Made by a program: the position numbers and the translations under genes. A stretch of DNA of 23,078 bases, from positions 1 through 23,078 of the forward strand of contig CAZRSA010000033.1 of assembly GCA_964602525.1 (NCBI GenBank), read 5' to 3'. The notes beneath the pieces were generated by a model. That model was not told where the DNA came from, made no database searches, and saw only the letters and a list, made by a program, of their open reading frames with translations. The stretch comes from Lentisalinibacter sp964602525 (GTDB lineage: Bacteria; Pseudomonadota; Gammaproteobacteria; Steroidobacterales; Woeseiaceae). Positions 14,757 to 22,091 of the stretch are shown here, piece by piece (the first letter of the stretch is position 1; the number at the start of each line of letters is the position of its first letter).

Positions 14757-14948
14757 ATGGCACTGCGTAACGAAGGCACCATCGACCGGGTTGTCCGCGT
14801 AACGGCGGGACTGGTTCTCCTCAGCCTGGTCTTCATAGGACCCCAGACCCCCTGGGGTTGGATAGGACTCGTACCGCTGGCCACAGGCCTCATCGGCTGG
14901 TGCCCGGCCTACTCCCTGTTCGGCATCAGGACCTGCAAAACCGAGTAG
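14757..14948 (+). CDS. DUF2892 (YgaP-like) small membrane protein
   Basis: The 63-residue product matches the DUF2892 family: a short N-terminal MALRNEGTIDRVVRVTAG, two transmembrane segments (about residues 15-28 and 33-48), and a C-terminal CPAYSLFGIRTC with Cys49 and Cys60. The same domain forms the membrane part of the E. coli rhodanese YgaP, so a role near sulfur-compound handling is possible. The ATG has an ideal AAGGAGG site 7 bases upstream. It lies 75 bp after the Crp/Fnr gene and may be its target. Confidence 0.93.
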   Translation: MALRNEGTIDRVVRVTAGLVLLSLVFIGPQTPWGWIGLVPLATGLIGWCPAYSLFGIRTCKTE

Positions 14949-14968
14949 CGCGTTTTTTTAGCGGCGGC

Positions 14969-15035
14969 GCGCCATAGCCGGTAGACTAGCGCCCTGTCAC
15001 GCAACGCGCAGAACAGGGGAAACCGGCTATGGCGC
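14969..15035 (+). promoter_or_regulatory. 14-bp perfect inverted repeat trapping the nnrU start codon
   Basis: GCGCCATAGCCGGT (14969-14982) and ACCGGCTATGGCGC (15022-15035) are perfect reverse complements 39 bp apart. The right arm contains the nnrU ATG (15029-15031). A second pairing is possible between TAGCGCC (14987-14993) and GGCGCTA (15031-15037), and it excludes part of the first. On an RNA that includes the left arm the start codon would be paired; on an RNA starting inside the loop it would not. The dyad is seen directly; its role is inferred. Confidence 0.6.
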
Positions 15036-15598
15036 TAATGATTCTCGGGCTCGTGCTCTTCCTCGGCATCCATTCGACGTCCATCGTTGCCGAGGACTTC
15101 CGTAACCGGATGGCGGCCAAGAGCGAGCTCGGCTGGAAGGCGTTCTACGGCATCGTCGCCATCGTCGGCATCGTGCTCATCGTGGAGGGCTATGCCGCCG
15201 CCCGCATGGAGACGGCCGTCCTCTACACGCCGCCCACCTTCGTCAAGCACATCGCACTGACGCTGATGCTGCCGGCGTTCATCCTGTTCCTCGCCCCCTA
15301 CTTCCCCGGCCGGATCAAGGCCTGGACGAAGCATCCCATGCTCGTCTCCGTGAAGCTCTGGGCCGTGGCTCACCTGCTGGCCAACGGCACCGTGGCGGAC
15401 GTGGTGCTGTTCGGCTCGTTCCTGGCCTGGGCGGTGGTGGACCGCATCTCGATGAAGCGCCGGGTGGAACGGCCGGTGCCATCGGTGAAGCCCAAGGGCG
15501 TCAACGACGTCCTGGTGGTGTTCGCCGGGCTCGGCATCTACCTCACTTTCCTGCTCTGGCTGCACGAGCTCTGGTTCGGCGTCTCGCCCATAGGCTGA
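15029..15598 (+). CDS. nnrU: NnrU family membrane protein
   Basis: The 189-residue integral membrane protein has about five to six hydrophobic segments: near residues 1-20, 36-54, 73-90, 106-132 and 162-182. It carries conserved family features: GIHSTSIV at the N-terminus, GWKAFYGIVAIVGIVLIVEGY, and KLWAVAHLLANGTVADVVLFGSFLAWAVVDRISMKRR with a histidine that could bind heme. NnrU is linked to nitrite/nitric oxide metabolism and is related to the heme-dependent Z-ISO isomerase. No other denitrification gene is in the window, so its role here is open. The ATG lies in an inverted repeat; AGGGGAAA upstream is the ribosome site. Confidence 0.92.
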   Translation: MALMILGLVLFLGIHSTSIVAEDFRNRMAAKSELGWKAFYGIVAIVGIVLIVEGYAAARMETAVLYTPPTFVKHIALTLMLPAFILFLAPYFPGRIKAWTKHPMLVSVKLWAVAHLLANGTVADVVLFGSFLAWAVVDRISMKRRVERPVPSVKPKGVNDVLVVFAGLGIYLTFLLWLHELWFGVSPIG

Positions 15599-15625
15599 GC
15601 GGCATCGACGCCGCCGATCAGGCTG

Positions 15626-16015
15626 TCAGAACAACGCGGCCACCAGCATGACCAGCGTGGCGATGAAGCCCACCGACCAGATCAGCGAGCGGACCAGGAA
15701 GACCCCGGACGCATAGGCCGGCACGTAGAGGATGCGGGCCACCAGGTAGGACCAGGCGGCGGCCTCCGTGGTCGACGTCGAGGCCTCGCCGAGGACCACG
15801 ACCACGACGGCAATCGTAAACAGGATCAGCCCCTCGAAGTGATTGTCCAGCGCGCGCTTCAGCCGGCCGGCCATCCCCCAGGGCTGTTTCTGCTCGTCCC
15901 GGTTGCCGCCGGTATAGGCGGGACCGAGCTGGGCGTTGACGGGCACGGCCATCAGTACGAACTGGACGAATTGCAGCAGCGCTGCGTAACCGAGGACCTT
16001 GAGTTCGACCGGCAT
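15626..16015 (-). CDS. MAPEG family membrane protein
   Basis: The 129-residue protein has four hydrophobic segments, as in microsomal glutathione-transferase/eicosanoid (MAPEG) proteins. Family marks are PVNAQLGPAYTGGNRDEQ between the first two segments, then GRLKRALDNHFEGLILFTIAV (the Asn-His-x-Glu motif) and ARILYVPAYASG. Members bind glutathione and act on lipophilic electrophiles; activity here is not proven. ATG 16015 has GGGAGA upstream. It is convergent with nnrU. Confidence 0.93.
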   Translation of the reverse strand: MPVELKVLGYAALLQFVQFVLMAVPVNAQLGPAYTGGNRDEQKQPWGMAGRLKRALDNHFEGLILFTIAVVVVVLGEASTSTTEAAAWSYLVARILYVPAYASGVFLVRSLIWSVGFIATLVMLVAALF

Positions 16016-16062
16016 GGGGTTCTCCCTGTTCTTTTGCGTCGAACCTATCCTACGCGCAGCAT

Positions 16063-16761
16063 TCAGGGATGGGAACTTCCGCCAGCGCCCAACAGCCGGG
16101 TCACTATCGGCGGAATCTCGCCGAGGCCGTCTACGCAGGCGTCCGCATCGGGGTCGGTGCCGGGCGACCGGCCATAGCCCGAGCGCACGAACACCACGGG
16201 CACGCCGGCGGCCCGCGCCGCGGCCGCGTCGTTCACGGAGTCGCCCACCATTACGGCCTGGTCCGGCGCCAGGCCGAGGGCCTCCAGGCAGGCATGGACC
16301 GGCGCCGGATCCGGTTTCAGCGGCAGCTCTTCGTCGCCGCCGACGACGGTGTCGATCCAGCGACTCAGGCCGAGAGCCTCGAGTATGCTCCCGGAGATGC
16401 CGGCAGGCTTGTTGCTGCAGACGGCGTGGTGCCAGCCGGCATCGGCCAGCGTTGCCAGCACTTCGGCGGCATCATGCATCGGGCGGGTCTCCCGGGTGGC
16501 ACATTCACCGTAGCGGGCCATGAACTCCCGCCGCAGGGACGGCACCTCGGCGCTCGTCAGCGGCCGGCCGGCCGCTTCGACGCCCCGGCGCACGAGTTCC
16601 GTGACGCCGTCGCCGATCATCCCGCGTACCGCCTCGAGGGTACGGGGCTCCAGGCCGCGGCGTCCGAGCACGCCGTTCAGCGCGGCGGCGAGGTCCGCGG
16701 CGCTGTCGACCAGGGTGCCGTCGAGGTCCCAGATGACAGCACGGGCGTTCGGGCTGTTCAC
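16063..16761 (-). CDS. gph: HAD-superfamily phosphatase, phosphoglycolate phosphatase-like
   Basis: The 232-residue product contains all four HAD motifs: WDLDGTLVDS (motif I, nucleophile Asp), CSNKP (II), KPDP (III) and GDSVND (IV), plus an alpha-helical cap between motifs I and II. Length and cap fit Gph, which removes phosphate from 2-phosphoglycolate, including that made when 3'-phosphoglycolate DNA ends are repaired. Related members hydrolyse other sugar phosphates or N-acetylmuramate 6-phosphate, so the substrate is probable rather than certain. Translation starts at GTG 16761 with AGGGGG about 7 bases upstream. Confidence 0.88.
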   Translation of the reverse strand: MNSPNARAVIWDLDGTLVDSAADLAAALNGVLGRRGLEPRTLEAVRGMIGDGVTELVRRGVEAAGRPLTSAEVPSLRREFMARYGECATRETRPMHDAAEVLATLADAGWHHAVCSNKPAGISGSILEALGLSRWIDTVVGGDEELPLKPDPAPVHACLEALGLAPDQAVMVGDSVNDAAAARAAGVPVVFVRSGYGRSPGTDPDADACVDGLGEIPPIVTRLLGAGGSSHP

Positions 16762-16812
16762 AACAGCCCCCTAACTGCCTGTTGCTCCACGGTTAGATTC
16801 CGCATATTGGGC

Positions 16813-16841
16813 TGGACTCGGAGACTTCAAGTGAGGATAAT
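16813..16841 (+). promoter_or_regulatory. Candidate sigma70 promoter upstream of the small membrane ORF
   Basis: TGGACT (16813-16818) and GATAAT (16836-16841; 5 of 6) with a 17-bp spacer would start transcription about 35 bp before the ATG at 16883. Confidence 0.45.
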
Positions 16842-16882
16842 CAACAGTATGGTGCAGTGCAGCATGGAGATATCCTACCGCC

Positions 16883-17041
16883 ATGGACTACACGGACGTT
16901 TACTTCACACTCGACGGAATCGCGCTCGCCGGACTGCTGGTTGCGATGGCCCTGGCCTGCTACCTGACACACCGCCGCTACCGGCATCGCTCCGGTTCCG
17001 ACGACAAGCCGCGCAAACGGCTGCGTCAGCGCAGAACCTGA
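16883..17041 (+). CDS. Hypothetical 52-residue single-TM protein
   Basis: The ORF reads MDYTDVYFTLDGIALAG, continues through a hydrophobic helix (about residues 13-28, ending LACYL) and ends in a strongly basic tail (HRRYRHR...KPRKRLRQRR). That is the layout of a small inner-membrane protein with a cytoplasmic positive end. A plausible promoter lies at 16813-16841; the ribosome site (GGAG 13 bases upstream) is weak. I know no family for it. Alternative frames over the same bases lack such a pattern. Confidence 0.5.
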   Translation: MDYTDVYFTLDGIALAGLLVAMALACYLTHRRYRHRSGSDDKPRKRLRQRRT

Positions 17042-17105
17042 GCGCCCGGTCAGCCAGTTGCTGACCCGGCAAACGTGGCGCTGCGGAAGCGGTTTTCGCA
17101 CCCCT

Positions 17106-17138
17106 GAAAGAAGTGGACCCCGCCGGGGCGGGGTCCAC
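17106..17138 (-). terminator. Rho-independent terminator of the periplasmic-protein gene
   Basis: GTGGACCCCGCC and GGCGGGGTCCAC (17113-17138) form a near-perfect 11-12 bp hairpin. On the minus strand it is followed by TTCTTTC. It lies 24 bp past the stop of the gene at 17162-17614. Confidence 0.8.
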
Positions 17139-17161
17139 TCGCCGGAACCGCTACGCGCGGA

Positions 17162-17614
17162 TTATTTGATGGTGATCCTGCGCATCATGTAGTCGCCGGT
17201 GATCTCCCGCATGGCCGGATAGTTCTCCTGCGCGAACTCGGTCGCGGCTTCGGCCCGCTGCTTGCCGAACTCTTCCATCATGGCGTTGTAGCGATCCTTG
17301 CTCGGCTGCAGGTCGGCAGCGCTGTCGAGCGTCACGACGAGGATCAGGTTGAAATCCCCCGACTCCGAGAACTGGCTGCGGTAGATGGCGTAGTCGTTGA
17401 TGTGGCCGAGCTTCTTCGCCGCCTCCTGCCCCGGTATCCAGGTCTGCTTCAGACCCTCCAGGTACACGTCTTCCATGGTCGAGTCGACCTTGATGGTCGT
17501 GACCAGGTAGACCTCGTCGCTGGCCTCGTAGTCGGTGAAGGGCTCGAGGTCCGCGTGGGCGGTTGTAGCGAGGAAAAGCAGCGACGCTGCGGTAAGGATC
17601 GTCTTGACGTGCAT
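17162..17614 (-). CDS. Exported protein of unknown function, possibly ferredoxin-like (NIPSNAP/ABM-type) fold
   Basis: The 150-residue product has a clear Sec signal peptide (MHVKTILTAASLLFLATTAHA, likely cleaved before DLEPF), so it is periplasmic. The mature part alternates strands and helices: YLVTTIKVD, VYLEGLKQTWIPGQEAAKK, YAIYRSQFSESGDFNLILVVTLDSAADL, then a long charged helix with MMEEFGKQR. This resembles small dimeric alpha/beta-barrel monooxygenase or NIPSNAP-like domains, but no catalytic motif is evident and I do not assign a function. ATG 17614 follows GGGAGAG; the open frame to 17686 adds no signal-like residues. It is monocistronic and ends at a strong terminator. Confidence 0.8.
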   Translation of the reverse strand: MHVKTILTAASLLFLATTAHADLEPFTDYEASDEVYLVTTIKVDSTMEDVYLEGLKQTWIPGQEAAKKLGHINDYAIYRSQFSESGDFNLILVVTLDSAADLQPSKDRYNAMMEEFGKQRAEAATEFAQENYPAMREITGDYMMRRITIK

Positions 17615-17742
17615 GGGTTCTCTCCCGTCGGTTGTTTTAGCTTCTTTTTGCCCCGCACCCCGGACCATCCCGGGCACGCGACGCATTGGACCATACGGGA
17701 AAAGTCATCCCAGGTATACCGTGGTCCGGTGCCGGGTGCCTG

Positions 17743-18108
17743 TCACCGTCCCATGATCTCCTTTCCGGCATCGCCAAGGCCGGAGGTCAGCAGCACCCAG
17801 CCACCGACGAGCGTACCGCCCACCGGCCAGGGAAGGCCCACTACGATGCCGGCCAGCACTGCCTTCAGGGCAGCGAGCCAGGCTGCATCCCGCGCTTTCC
17901 TTCTCTGGACGAGAAAGGTCCCGACGCTGCCGAGCACGAAGCCGACCACCATCACGACGGGGGTAGCGAGCCAGGCGGACAGGAGGTTCGAGGAGAACAG
18001 CACCCAGTCCAGCAGCAGAATCCACGCCCCGGTGACAGGCAGAATGAAGCGCCGCTGCCTCGGGTTGAACAGCCATCCCAGGAAGCCGCGGTCCGCACGG
18101 CTCAGCAC
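17743..18108 (-). CDS. Small integral membrane protein, function unknown
   Basis: The 121-residue product has a basic start (MLSRADRGFLGWLFNPRQRRF), then three to four hydrophobic segments: about residues 22-40, 44-65, 79-95 and 97-110. GTG 18108 is chosen because GGAG lies 7 bases upstream and the start overlaps the stop of the lipoprotein gene (GTGCTGA); the longer frame to 18186 would be antisense-free overlap inside that gene. The two genes are thus coupled. I do not recognise a family. Confidence 0.7.
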   Translation of the reverse strand: MLSRADRGFLGWLFNPRQRRFILPVTGAWILLLDWVLFSSNLLSAWLATPVVMVVGFVLGSVGTFLVQRRKARDAAWLAALKAVLAGIVVGLPWPVGGTLVGGWVLLTSGLGDAGKEIMGR

Positions 18109-18599
18109 CCGCACACTCCGTAGACATCCTGCTCTATAGTCGTACCTCCGGCGCTTTCGAGCGTCAGCGTTCCGGTCTGCACCCATACCTCATGATCCGG
18201 TCTTTCCGCTTGCTGCAGGTCCACCGTAACCTCGTACTCATCGCTGACATAGACGACGGTCCGCGTACCCGCCTCGTCATCGGCCCGGAAGTCCTGCAGC
18301 CTCAGGCGGACTGGCTTCCCGTTTATGAAGACAAACGCGAAATCCTCGCTTGTCGGCAGTCCGTATTTTTCAGCGTAGACGAATTGCGCGTTGCGGTACT
18401 GCGCCGGATCTTCGGCCAGCAGACAACTGCAACCCTTGACCGAGGGTGGACGTTCGGAAGGGGTCAGTTCGAGGGGAGGAGAGGTCATACTGTCCGGCTC
18501 TTCGGCAGACGCGGTTTCCTCTTCCGCATTCCATCCCACATCGCTGCAGGCGCACAGCATTGCGGCGGCGAGGGCGAACGACAGCAGGGCGTTTCGCAT
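18102..18599 (-). CDS. Lipoprotein with two CxC motifs, function unknown
   Basis: The 165-residue product has a lipoprotein signal (MRNALLSFALAAAMLCAC; lipidated Cys18), then an acidic, Pro/Ser/Thr-rich linker (about residues 20-53). A folded domain starts at GCSCLL (Cys57, Cys59) and ends with the last residues VCGC (Cys163, Cys165). The paired CxC motifs at both ends could bridge by disulfides or hold a metal. ATG 18599 has no strong ribosome site. The gene overlaps the downstream membrane-protein gene by 7 bases, so the two products may act together in the envelope. Confidence 0.78.
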   Translation of the reverse strand: MRNALLSFALAAAMLCACSDVGWNAEEETASAEEPDSMTSPPLELTPSERPPSVKGCSCLLAEDPAQYRNAQFVYAEKYGLPTSEDFAFVFINGKPVRLRLQDFRADDEAGTRTVVYVSDEYEVTVDLQQAERPDHEVWVQTGTLTLESAGGTTIEQDVYGVCGC

Positions 18600-18749
18600 C
18601 TATGGCGGCCTGTTGCAGAAACCTGAGGTTCCGGGTTGCATGACGCAGCCGCCTTCCAGTGGCGACCCGGCCCCACCCGGATCATAGCTCTTTTGACCGG
18701 GGTCTTCCCGACCTCCGGTGCGACTGGCACGATCTGCCGACGGCAGGCG

Positions 18750-18779
18750 TTGGAAAAAACCGGCAGTGCTGGGTATGGT
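18750..18779 (+). promoter_or_regulatory. Weak promoter candidate for the crotonase/acyl-CoA synthetase unit
   Basis: TTGGAA (18750-18755) and TATGGT (18774-18779), 18 bp apart, lie about 90 bp before the crotonase ATG. Each matches consensus at 4 of 6. The remainder of the 268-bp gap 18600-18867 shows no gene. Confidence 0.3.
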
Positions 18780-18867
18780 GCAGAGACCGATCCGGACACG
18801 GTGGCCGCTTCGGTACGGAATATCCGGCTCGATACGTTTTCACGCTGTCACACAGGAAGCCTGAATC

Positions 18868-19671
18868 ATGAGCACGAGTAGCGATCCAGCCACACCGGAT
18901 CCGGTCCTGTTGCGCAGCGATGACCAGGGCATTGCCACGCTGACGCTCAACCGCCCCGCGCAGTACAACGCATTGTCCGAAGAGCTGCTGGACAGCCTGC
19001 AGCACGCGCTGGGCCAGATCGCCCGCGATGCCACCGTGCGGGTCGTTATCATCGGCGCCCGGGGCAAGGCTTTCTGTGCCGGTCACGATCTGAAAGAGAT
19101 GCGGGCCAGCGAGGATCGCGCCGTCCATCAGGCGTTGTTCGACAAATGTGGAAAGATGATGATCAGCATCAACCGTCTGCCCCAGCCGGTCATCGCGCAG
19201 GTCAATGGCATCGCCACGGCGGCAGGCTGCCAGCTGGTCGCCAACTGCGACCTGGCGGTGGCGGCCGAAGACGCCCGCTTCGCCGTCTCCGGCATCAACT
19301 TCGGCTTGTTCTGCTCGACGCCGGCGGTGCCCCTGAGCCGCAACATGCTGCGCAAACAGGCCATGCGCATGCTGCTGACCGGAGATTTCCTATCGGCCGG
19401 TGATGCGCAAGGCCATGGACTCGTCAATGAGGTCGTCACGCCTGCGGAACTCGAATCCGCCACGCGTGAGCTGGCGGAGAAGATTACGGCCAAGTCCGCC
19501 CACTCGATCCAGCTCGGCAAGGCGATGTTCTACGAGCAGCTGCCGATGGAACTGGCCGATGCCTATGCCTACGCGAGTGAACGCATGGCGTGCAACATGG
19601 ATTCCCACGACGCGCGCGAGGGTATCGACGCGTTTATCCAGAAACGCAAACCCGAGTGGAAACACAAATAG
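18868..19671 (+). CDS. Enoyl-CoA hydratase/isomerase family protein, ECHDC3-like
   Basis: The 267-residue crotonase-fold protein contains TLNRPAQYNALS and FCAGHDLKEM (the CoA-binding/oxyanion region, about residues 68-77) and NGIATAAGCQLVANCD. The two glutamates that activate water in mitochondrial enoyl-CoA hydratase are absent: the first is Gln122 (GCQL) and the second aligns with Gly142 in FAVSGINFGLFCSTP. The GLFCSTP motif is the mark of the ECHDC3 group, whose reaction is not well defined. A normal hydratase activity is therefore doubtful. AGGAAG sits 8 bases before the ATG. The acyl-CoA synthetase gene starts 10 bp after the stop, so the two form one unit. Confidence 0.9.
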   Translation: MSTSSDPATPDPVLLRSDDQGIATLTLNRPAQYNALSEELLDSLQHALGQIARDATVRVVIIGARGKAFCAGHDLKEMRASEDRAVHQALFDKCGKMMISINRLPQPVIAQVNGIATAAGCQLVANCDLAVAAEDARFAVSGINFGLFCSTPAVPLSRNMLRKQAMRMLLTGDFLSAGDAQGHGLVNEVVTPAELESATRELAEKITAKSAHSIQLGKAMFYEQLPMELADAYAYASERMACNMDSHDAREGIDAFIQKRKPEWKHK

Positions 19672-19680
19672 GGCTGCGGC

Positions 19681-21309
19681 ATGTCGAACTCGCAATACTC
19701 GACTGATCTGGGCAAGAACGCGGCCAACTATACGCCGCTTTCACCACTGACGTTCATCGAACGGGCCGCCTCGGTGTACCCGGAACGCTGCGCCGTCATC
19801 TACGGCGAGACGCAGCGCAGCTGGGGTGAAACCTATCGTCGCTGCCGCCGGTTGGCTGACGCTTTGCGGCGCCACGGTGTGACCACGGATGACACGGTCG
19901 CGCTGATGCTGCCCAACGTGCCGGCGATGTATGAGGCTCACTTCGCCATCCCGATGGCGGGCGCGGTCATCCACGCCATCAATATCCGGCTCGACGCGGA
20001 TGCGATCGCCTTCCAGCTGGAGCACGGCGGCGCACGGGTCCTGCTGACAGACACGGAGTACGCCGCAACCGTGGCCGCGGCCTTGGAGAAGCTCGACAAC
20101 GTGCCTCTGGTCATCGACGTCCATGATCCCGCGGTGGAGGGCGGCGAGCGTATCGGCGAGGTCGAATACGAAGATTTTCTGGCGGCCGGCGACGACGAAT
20201 TCGCGTGGACGTTACCGCAGGACGAGTGGCAGGCGATCGCGCTCGGCTACACTTCTGGCACCACCGGCAACCCGAAGGGCGTCGTCACCCACCACCGCGG
20301 CGCCTATCTTAACGCCATCTCGAATACGCTCGCCTGGGATATGGGTGCCCACCCGGTCTACCTCTGGACCCTGCCGATGTTTCACTGCAACGGCTGGTGC
20401 TTCCCTTGGACCATCGCGGCGCTCAATGGCACCAGCGTGTGTCTGCGAGAGGTGCGCGATACGGCCATCTTCGACGCCATCGGGCGACATGGGGTGACGC
20501 ACCTGTGTGGGGCTCCCGTCGTCCTGAACCTCATGGCGAATGCCGGCGACGATCTGACGAAAGCCGTGGATCGTCCGGTGAACGTGATGACCGCTGGCGC
20601 CGCCCCGCCTCCGTCAATTCTCGAAGCCATGGCGGGGCTCAATTTCAAGGTTACCCATACCTACGGGCTCACGGAGGTCTACGGTCCCGCCGCGGTCTGT
20701 TCGTGGCACGAGGAATGGGATCGACTGCCGATGAGCGATCAGTCGACATTGAAGGCCCACCAGGGCGTGCGCTATCCCATGCTCGAAGAGCTCGTCGTGG
20801 CGGACCCCGAGACGCTGGAGCCGGTGCCGAGCGACGGCGAGACCATCGGCGAGATCCTGTTCCGCGGAAATATCGTGATGAAGGGCTATCTCAAGAATCC
20901 CGCGGCTACCGATGAGGCGTTTGCGGGCGGCTATTTCCATTCCGGTGATCTCGCGGTCCGGCATCCCGACGGCTACGTGGAGATCAAGGACCGGGCCAAG
21001 GATATAATCATCTCGGGCGGAGAGAACATCTCCAGTATCGAGATCGAAACGGTGCTGTACCGCCATCCGGCGGTTCTCGAGGCTGCCGTCACGGCGATGC
21101 CCGACGACAAATGGGGCGAGACACCGTGCGCGTTCGTCGAGCTGCGCAGCGACGCCGAAGGGATCACGGAGAGCGACCTCATCGACTTCTGCCGCGACAA
21201 CATGGCGCACTTCAAGGCGCCGCGGAAAGTCGTGTTCGGACCCCTGCCGAAAACATCGACCGGCAAGGTCCAGAAATTCGAACTTCGGGCACGGGCCGTC
21301 CGTTCATGA
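19681..21309 (+). CDS. Acyl-CoA synthetase (AMP-forming, ANL superfamily)
   Basis: The 542-residue full-length protein joins a carboxylic acid to CoA through an acyl-AMP. The P-loop YTSGTTGNPKG starts at about residue 190; the A5 motif is HTYGLTEVYGPA; A7 is HSGDLAV; A8 is KDRAKDIIISGGENISSIEIE; and the catalytic A10 lysine is Lys529 in PKTSTGKVQK. The sequence style is that of the medium-chain/methylmercaptopropionate (DmdB-like) and plant AAE group, so branched, short or medium-chain acids are likely substrates; the exact one cannot be told. It is the second gene after the ECHDC3-like crotonase. No acyl-CoA dehydrogenase or thiolase is nearby. Confidence 0.93.
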   Translation: MSNSQYSTDLGKNAANYTPLSPLTFIERAASVYPERCAVIYGETQRSWGETYRRCRRLADALRRHGVTTDDTVALMLPNVPAMYEAHFAIPMAGAVIHAINIRLDADAIAFQLEHGGARVLLTDTEYAATVAAALEKLDNVPLVIDVHDPAVEGGERIGEVEYEDFLAAGDDEFAWTLPQDEWQAIALGYTSGTTGNPKGVVTHHRGAYLNAISNTLAWDMGAHPVYLWTLPMFHCNGWCFPWTIAALNGTSVCLREVRDTAIFDAIGRHGVTHLCGAPVVLNLMANAGDDLTKAVDRPVNVMTAGAAPPPSILEAMAGLNFKVTHTYGLTEVYGPAAVCSWHEEWDRLPMSDQSTLKAHQGVRYPMLEELVVADPETLEPVPSDGETIGEILFRGNIVMKGYLKNPAATDEAFAGGYFHSGDLAVRHPDGYVEIKDRAKDIIISGGENISSIEIETVLYRHPAVLEAAVTAMPDDKWGETPCAFVELRSDAEGITESDLIDFCRDNMAHFKAPRKVVFGPLPKTSTGKVQKFELRARAVRS

Positions 21310-21348
21310 CCTGATCGCCTCGTACGGACGGTACGGGCGCGGATGAGG

Positions 21349-21582
21349 TCAGGATTGCGGTCGACGGGCCTCTATCGCCGCAACTTTGTCGCGAATTTCA
21401 TTGATCACCAGGAATGCTCCGAAGAACACGGAGGCCAGAATCGTCGCGACGATTACAGACCCGAGGGCCCCGAGGAATCCATTCGCTTGCCATCCGCCAA
21501 TGAACGAGCCTATGAGAACCAGCCACAGCGCGATCTCGATGAGAACTGCATAAAGCCTTACGACGATCCTGGAAAGAGGCAT
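21349..21582 (-). CDS. Small membrane protein, function unknown
   Basis: The 77-residue product has two hydrophobic segments (about residues 8-30 and 36-60) separated by a short Gly/Asn turn, then a charged C-terminal helix (NEIRDKVAAIEARRPQS). AAGGAGAAG lies at a good distance before ATG 21582. It converges on the acyl-CoA synthetase gene, with 39 bp between stops. I recognise no family. Confidence 0.75.
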   Translation of the reverse strand: MPLSRIVVRLYAVLIEIALWLVLIGSFIGGWQANGFLGALGSVIVATILASVFFGAFLVINEIRDKVAAIEARRPQS

Positions 21583-22091
21583 TGAGACTTCTCCTTATGG
21601 ATTTTTTATTGGCCCGGGTCACCATAACGCAGGCAGAACGCAAATCAAGGGATGAACACAGCAATTCGGGGTTTCAAGCATTCTGCGGCCGGTTCATTCG
21701 CGGCGAAGCGGACGCCCGGGGCCGGACCATCGAGCCAATGTCCTCATACTTGGAAAGGCTTGCTTATGACGGGCTTCAGCCCGGACCATGTCTCGTCCGG
21801 CGTGCCTCGAACTCTAATTTTTCGTCCGAAATGTCCGGCATTTCAGCCATCGGTACAGATTCATATAGGTGCAGTTACCAAGATCCTTTGAGTCGTCCCA
21901 TTCGAAGTCGCAGACGTTTCAGCGGAAACGGCTCCGACAAACTACCTCAAGAATCGACTGGTGGTTTGGTTTGCTAGCCGGCTGCTCAGCGGCGATCCGC
22001 GCCATGGCCGATCTTGAGCTCCTCTCGCAAGACTCGACGCAGAGTCTCCTCACCGACCGGTCCGGATGCCAGTGCCTCCCGCAACGTCCGG
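21583..22091. other. Gene-poor, lower-GC stretch next to an IS remnant
   Basis: About 500 bp with no coding region I can support. Short open frames here have no ribosome sites, no biased codon use and no recognisable motifs. The DNA is visibly less GC-rich than the rest of the window, consistent with decayed mobile or intergenic DNA. The minus-strand promoter of the small membrane gene should lie just after 21582. Confidence 0.6.

Noticed and set aside
15599..15614. GCGGC/GCCGC hairpin between nnrU and the MAPEG gene
   Set aside because: Only a 5-bp stem with no T-tract; common by chance at this GC content.
21309..21352. CCTGA...TCAGG dyad between the convergent acyl-CoA synthetase and membrane-protein genes as a terminator
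   Set aside because: The stem has an asymmetric bulge and there is no T-tract on either strand.
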